Source: Rhodospirillaceae bacterium (GTDB taxonomy: Bacteria > Pseudomonadota > Alphaproteobacteria > GCA-2731375). Taken from it: a stretch of DNA of 54,847 nt. Position numbers and translations under genes: made by a program. The stretch spans positions 1 to 54,847 of the forward strand of contig JABJKS010000041.1 in assembly GCA_018660265.1 (NCBI GenBank). The letters run 5' to 3'. Numbering within the stretch: position 1 is the first letter of the stretch; the number at the start of each line of letters is the position of its first letter. Positions 51,233 to 54,847 of this stretch are shown here, piece after piece. A model generated the notes under the pieces. That model was not told the origin of the DNA. It saw only the letters and a list, made by a program, of their open reading frames with translations, and did not search any database.

Positions 51233-51619
51233 ATGCCGACAGAGTTACGCAAGATAATTTTTTCTCATCGGGAGCTGTTGGAGGCGTTCGAGCAGCGCCC
51301 GCCTAACCTGCCGGGCAATTCCGAATTGGTGCCCCCTGGTGCCGTACGCGGCGTCCATGTCTTTCAAAAATTTGGCGGCGGCGTGAAGGTACTTCTCGAT
51401 ATAGAGGACGAAAAGGAGGGCCGCCTGAAGCGCTTTAACCTGAACGCCGAATTCATCTCTGAAGTTCTATTGCATTATTGCAATGGCTTGAATATTCCCG
51501 TGGCGCGGACGGCGGAGAAATATCTGGAAGTTATTGGTGACAATTTAGCCTTGAGCCAAAAGATCAGGGCACAGGAAATTTTCGCTGAGCACGCCTCTGA
51601 GCCGCCCCTACAGAACTAA
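51233..51619 (+). CDS. Conserved hypothetical protein
   Basis: A 128-residue soluble protein that I do not recognise. GGAGGGG lies in front of the ATG, and base composition and codon use look like those of its neighbours, so it is a real gene. It has an Arg/Glu-rich first helix (ELRKIIFSHRELLEAFE), a beta-type middle (RGVHVFQKFGGGVKVLLDIED) and a helical end. There are no cysteine motifs, signal peptide or membrane segments. It converges with the DUF2062 gene after 24 bp. Confidence 0.75.
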   Translation: MPTELRKIIFSHRELLEAFEQRPPNLPGNSELVPPGAVRGVHVFQKFGGGVKVLLDIEDEKEGRLKRFNLNAEFISEVLLHYCNGLNIPVARTAEKYLEVIGDNLALSQKIRAQEIFAEHASEPPLQN

Positions 51620-51643
51620 TAGCCCTAAACGAATAGCTCAAAA

Positions 51644-52216
51644 TTAGGCGCGGTGATCTAGGTCGCGTCGCTTCAGGCGAAAGCGCCGGACCAGGCGCAG
51701 GCTCCACCAATAGCCGAGGAACGCCGAGCCAATGGCCCACGGCACGCAGCCCAACAGCATGGGCGCTCCCCAGGCGTCAAAAATACCCACGGCATAGATC
51801 CAAAGAGATTCCGTGAATGTAGCGTCCGCCTGTAGCAATTCGACCAACTGGTCCGCGAACATGGCGTAGCCCCCTGTCTCCCCCCAACGGCCCAGCATGC
51901 CTTCGCCCGTCACCAGGAACAGGTAATAGAGTGGCGGCAGGGTGAATATATTGGTCAGCCAGGTCCACAGCATGCCGACCACCACGTTGAAATCCCAGCT
52001 TGGGCGCAGGACCCGGACCATGGCCCAGATGCCGGCGACAATGGCCATCTGAATGCCGACTGTGGGGGTCATGGCAACCAACAGGCCGACAAAGACGCCG
52101 CGCGCGGTATAATCCGCCGCTGCCGGCGACCGCAGCACAGGGATCACCAGACGCAGGCGCAATAGACGGCCCATACGTTGCCAGGCACTGAATTTTTGCC
52201 GGCCCGTCGTCTTCAT
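51644..52216 (-). CDS. DUF2062 family membrane protein
   Basis: A 190-residue inner-membrane protein of the DUF2062 family. The signature ARGVFVGLLVAMTPTVGIQM followed by a helix and WTWLTNIFTLPPLYYL is visible; about three to four helices and a basic C-terminus (RRFRLKRRDLDHRA). No function is established. It lies 15 bp downstream of the PaaI thioesterase gene on the same strand, so cotranscription is likely. Confidence 0.83.
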   Translation of the reverse strand: MKTTGRQKFSAWQRMGRLLRLRLVIPVLRSPAAADYTARGVFVGLLVAMTPTVGIQMAIVAGIWAMVRVLRPSWDFNVVVGMLWTWLTNIFTLPPLYYLFLVTGEGMLGRWGETGGYAMFADQLVELLQADATFTESLWIYAVGIFDAWGAPMLLGCVPWAIGSAFLGYWWSLRLVRRFRLKRRDLDHRA

Positions 52217-52231
52217 ATGGCCCGTCCTGCC

Positions 52232-52711
52232 TCAGTTCTTGTCGTCATTGCTGCTCTTGTCGCTATTTTTCAGGGCACCACGTTTGCCGACCCGCTTCAT
52301 CACGGCACTGCAGACGAATAGCGTATTGTCACCCACATGAATATGACCCCTGACAAAGGCCATGCTGCCGGTACGGCGAACCAGTTCCGAGCGCGCCTCT
52401 ACCAGATCGCCGGCAAAGCCGGCAGCGACGAATTCCGAGTTGAAGGAGACCGTGACATAGGCATCGTCGGGTTCCCCCTTGGCGGTCACGGCCATAGTCA
52501 GGTCCGCCATGGTCATCAGTAGCCCGCCATGGATGACCCCATAGGCATTGGCATGGCGTTCCTCGGTCGCCAAAACAAAGTGATGGCTGCCATCTTCCAG
52601 CAAACGCCAATAGAACGGCCCGGCATCGTTTTCGAAAGGATCGACGGGATCGTAGATGATGTAGCCGTCTAATGGCGGGGTGGTGGGCGGCTTAGTATCG
52701 TGCTTTGACAT
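52232..52711 (-). CDS. PaaI family (hotdog) thioesterase
   Basis: A 159-residue single hotdog-domain protein. NAYGVIHGGLLMTMADLTM contains the helix-start His-Gly-Gly typical of PaaI-like acyl-CoA thioesterases, followed by VTVSFNSEFVAAGFAGDLVEARSEL-type strands and MAFVRGHIHVGDNTLFVC. It is distinct from the thioesterase at 4101. The substrate is unknown. It lies 28 bp after the GST-like gene and 15 bp before DUF2062, all on the minus strand. Confidence 0.83.
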   Translation of the reverse strand: MSKHDTKPPTTPPLDGYIIYDPVDPFENDAGPFYWRLLEDGSHHFVLATEERHANAYGVIHGGLLMTMADLTMAVTAKGEPDDAYVTVSFNSEFVAAGFAGDLVEARSELVRRTGSMAFVRGHIHVGDNTLFVCSAVMKRVGKRGALKNSDKSSNDDKN

Positions 52712-52739
52712 ATTTTAGGTCTGGCGTCCTGGGCGCTTC

Positions 52740-53405
52740 TTAAATGGAGGATTGGGCCCGGCTTTGCGATTGCTTGAATTGCTCCTTGCCGATATTGGCG
52801 GCCCGCTGCACCGCCTCGCGGCCACCAACCCGTTTGAACCAGGCCCGCAAATGGGGGAATTCCGTCAGGTCGATGCCATAGGCCTTATGGCCTCTGATCC
52901 AAGGCCAGCAAGCCATATCGGCTATGGAATATTTCCCGGCCAGAAAGTCCCGATCGGCAAGTCGGCTGTTCATGACGCCATACAGGCGGATCACCTCGTT
53001 GGTATAGCGTTCAACGGCATAGTCGATCTTTTCCGCCTTGTAATTGCGGAAATGCGCTGCCTGACCGGCCATGGGGCCCAGGTTTGCCATTTGCCAATAC
53101 AGCCATTGTTCCACGTCCGTGCATTGGCGTTGTTCCACGGGATAGAACCAGCCGGTCTTATTACCCAAATATTGCAGGATGGCGCCCGATTCAAATATAG
53201 CGATTGGCTTTCCGTCAGGGCCGTCGGGATCAACAATGGCCGGCATGCGGCCATTCGGTGCGATGGCTAGGAATTCCGGTGAAAACTGCTCTTTCTTGGA
53301 TAGATCCACCAGCTTGATTTCATAGGGCAGGTTGCATTCTTCCAACATGATGGCGATCTTCCAGCCATTCGGCGTGGGCCAGAAATAGAAATCGATGGGC
53401 ACCAT
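52740..53405 (-). CDS. Glutathione S-transferase family protein (YghU/YfcG type)
   Basis: A 221-residue two-domain GST. The thioredoxin-like N-domain (about 1-82) opens with YFWPTPNGWKIAIMLEE, where the Thr-Pro-Asn replaces the Tyr/Ser/Cys of other classes, as in the nu-class disulfide-bond reductases YghU and YfcG. PNGRMPAIVD carries the cis-Pro and FESGAILQYL the Glu-Ser that binds the glutathione gamma-glutamyl group. The helical C-domain follows. It is the first gene of the three-gene minus-strand group down to 51644. Thiol-disulfide chemistry is likely. Confidence 0.88.
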   Translation of the reverse strand: MVPIDFYFWPTPNGWKIAIMLEECNLPYEIKLVDLSKKEQFSPEFLAIAPNGRMPAIVDPDGPDGKPIAIFESGAILQYLGNKTGWFYPVEQRQCTDVEQWLYWQMANLGPMAGQAAHFRNYKAEKIDYAVERYTNEVIRLYGVMNSRLADRDFLAGKYSIADMACWPWIRGHKAYGIDLTEFPHLRAWFKRVGGREAVQRAANIGKEQFKQSQSRAQSSI

Positions 53406-53534
53406 GTGTGTTCGTTCCGCTTTATTGGGTCTGTACGTTTACGGCAATTCCTGTGACTGCCCATCGGCAGACTCCATTAACATGACAAAGTTATGATAGG
53501 TTGCAAGACCATTCGCAAGCAGCAGGGTAGATCC

Positions 53535-54473
53535 ATGAAGACAGCCGCGGCAATATTGACGCTATTTTTGAGCTTCACCGCCCCGTTTGTGATGCAAAAT
53601 ACTCTGGCCGAAAGCCGCTATGGTTCGTGGCAGCCACCGCAACAGACTGGCGGCCAAAATGCCGGGGCGAAAACAGAATTGTTGAAGGAATTGCGCGCCC
53701 TGATCAGGGATGCGGAAAAGGCCCGCGCCGCCGACCCTCGATTTTTACGAGATTTGCGCGCTTTGGTGCGCCGCCACGGTAACCCTTGGCCGGTTGCATT
53801 GATTTTTGATGATTTTGCCGACGGTGATTTTACGGCTAATCCGGTCTGGAAGGTCGCAACCGGCCATTTTCGTGTACGCCGGGATGGTGGGTTATTCAGC
53901 ACGACCGACTATGCGGAACGATCCCGGCAAAGCGAACGCAAGCTGAAAAGCAAGGATATTGCGGCCCAGATCATCGGCCAGTTGTTGACCGGTGGTCAAA
54001 ACCAGACGGATCAGCAAACTGATAGAAACGGCAACCGCTATGACAGCGGGGACAATAGCGGCCCGGGCGAAATTTTTCTTAAACAGCCTATCAGCAACGC
54101 ATTCTCTCTTAAGGCGCAATTTGCGGGTCGGGACGGTGCAGGGTTTGAACTGGGGGTCTATCAAGGCTGGCAACGCACGACGGGCTATCGTCTGATCTAC
54201 ACCCCCGACGATGGTCTGTTGTTGTTGCGGATAGGCCGTCGCGGCGCGGATGTGGTCGAACGTGCCAAGCCTGGCACCCATCTGCTGGACGGCGGGAAAC
54301 ATAGATTGGTCTGGCAGCGGCGCAAAGATGGCCGGATGAGCGTTCGCGTGGATGGCGCAAAATTGTTCGAAGCCGCCGATCAGGGCTTTTCCGATCCCTT
54401 TGACGGTTTTCACATGTTTAACCGTGGCGGTGACATGACCCTCTATACGATATCCGTTGATGGCACGCGGTAG
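53535..54473 (+). CDS. Secreted protein with LamG-like domain
   Basis: A 312-residue exported protein. The start at ATG 53535 has AGGGTAG upstream and begins a Sec signal peptide (MKTAAAILTLFLSFTAPFV, probable cut after NTLAES-type region near residue 26). A helical, basic linker follows (about 45-75). The rest looks like a concanavalin/LamG-type beta sandwich, with IFDDFADGDFTANPVWKV, FELGVYQGWQRTTGYRLIYT and HRLVWQRRKDGRMSVRVDG, as in polysaccharide- or ligand-binding proteins. No catalytic residues can be named. I am not sure of the family. Confidence 0.6.
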   Translation: MKTAAAILTLFLSFTAPFVMQNTLAESRYGSWQPPQQTGGQNAGAKTELLKELRALIRDAEKARAADPRFLRDLRALVRRHGNPWPVALIFDDFADGDFTANPVWKVATGHFRVRRDGGLFSTTDYAERSRQSERKLKSKDIAAQIIGQLLTGGQNQTDQQTDRNGNRYDSGDNSGPGEIFLKQPISNAFSLKAQFAGRDGAGFELGVYQGWQRTTGYRLIYTPDDGLLLLRIGRRGADVVERAKPGTHLLDGGKHRLVWQRRKDGRMSVRVDGAKLFEAADQGFSDPFDGFHMFNRGGDMTLYTISVDGTR

Positions 54474-54480
54474 CATTTGA

Positions 54481-54847
54481 GTGGTGGGAAATCCGGGCTT
54501 GGGCGCCCTTCTAAGAATTGCTGATTTTCGCAAGGTTTGGGGGGTGGGTGTTTTGGGCGGCGTGGTCCGCTGGTTGGAAATGCTGGCTTTTGCGGTCTAT
54601 GTCTTCGATGCCACCAACTCCCCCTTCCTCGTCGCCCTTGTGTCTCTGTCGCGGATGGCACCCCTGGCCTTTTTTGGTGCTGTCATGGGGGCCTTGGCGG
54701 ACCGGGTGCCGCGGGAAAAGATCGTCCTTGGCGGTCTGATGGTCCTGCTGTCGGTGACCACGGTGCTGGCGTGGCTGGCCCATTCCGGTTATTTGCAGAT
54801 CTGGCACCTTATCGTCGGGGCTTTGATCAATGGTTGCTATTGGTCAC
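54481..54847 (+). CDS. MFS transporter, N-terminal part (runs off the window)
   Basis: The first about 122 codons of a major facilitator, starting at GTG 54481 or 54484, 7 bp after the preceding stop; the Shine-Dalgarno is weak. FRKVWGVGVLGGVVRWLEML and FFGAVMGALADRVPREKIVL align with the start and helix 2-3 loop of the MFS exporter at 36477-37733, so the two are paralogues of the MFS_3/EntS type. The C-terminal two thirds lie outside the window. Confidence 0.78.
   Translation, partial: MVGNPGLGALLRIADFRKVWGVGVLGGVVRWLEMLAFAVYVFDATNSPFLVALVSLSRMAPLAFFGAVMGALADRVPREKIVLGGLMVLLSVTTVLAWLAHSGYLQIWHLIVGALINGCYWS

Noticed and set aside
1-54847. tRNA, rRNA, CRISPR arrays, riboswitches, prophage or transposase genes
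   Set aside because: I looked for cloverleaf-like segments, regularly spaced repeats, cobalamin or other riboswitch cores and transposase/integrase motifs and found none. A covariance-model scan would be needed to exclude small structured RNAs.

Overview
The window reads as one contiguous stretch of an alphaproteobacterial chromosome, probably from a Rhodospirillales-like lineage. The basis is an etfB-etfA-hbd cluster with a PduO-type cobalamin adenosyltransferase and a HIG1-type twin-membrane protein nearby, a DUF1489 gene, a GrdB/PrdB-like selenoprotein, and moderately GC-rich, densely packed genes. The taxonomy is an inference. I see no rRNA, tRNA, CRISPR array or prophage. The window ends inside an MFS transporter gene.

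Layout. 0.3-4 kb: M81 peptidase, EstB-like serine hydrolase and methyltransferase in a tightly coupled operon. 4-6.4 kb: PaaI thioesterase divergent from a TetR regulator, then a class III cyclase. 6.5-15.8 kb: acyl-CoA and aromatic catabolism (crotonase, SDR, 3-hydroxybenzoate 6-monooxygenase-like flavoprotein, two VOC proteins, 3-hydroxybutyryl-CoA dehydrogenase, ETF alpha and beta, HCCA-isomerase-like DsbA-fold protein, DehI-like protein, cobalamin adenosyltransferase). The gaps here carry three kinds of palindromic repeat. 15.8-18.9 kb: HIG1-type protein, a frameshifted MFS gene, a flavin reductase followed by a clear terminator, and a PAS protein. 18.9-27.7 kb: a complete peptide/opine-type ABC importer divergent from an M20 deacylase and formate-THF ligase. 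27.7-30 kb: an arsJ-GAPDH arsenate-resistance pair. 30-31.8 kb: TetR and alpha/beta hydrolase, divergent. 31.8-38.7 kb: a SoeABC-like cytoplasmic molybdoenzyme, an MFS exporter and a selenoprotein. 38.7-39.5 kb: a Phd/PemK toxin-antitoxin module. 39.5-42.4 kb: acyl-CoA dehydrogenase, EamA transporter, tandem-DUF427 protein. 42.5-47.2 kb: serine hydrolase, five-PAS hybrid histidine kinase, single-domain response regulator. 47.2-54.8 kb: DASS transporter, DUF1489, porin, AdoMet decarboxylase, hypothetical, DUF2062, PaaI thioesterase, GST, secreted LamG-like protein, partial MFS.

How the genes work together. ETF passes electrons from acyl-CoA dehydrogenases (one is in the window) to the respiratory chain, beside beta-oxidation enzymes. 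The ABC importer and M20 deacylase look like uptake and hydrolysis of an N-acyl or peptide substrate. GAPDH plus ArsJ converts arsenate to an exported organoarsenical.

Most notable item: the gene at 37743-38651 is split by an in-frame UGA that I read as selenocysteine. The UGA lies in a UxxC redox motif and is followed, 10 nt downstream, by a perfect 7-bp hairpin that fits the bacterial SECIS rules. Automated annotation would probably break it into two ORFs. Second in interest are the repeat families: two 103-bp hairpin elements whose ends supply the stop codons of adjoining genes, and a 192-bp nested-palindrome MITE-like element flanked by TAA duplications.
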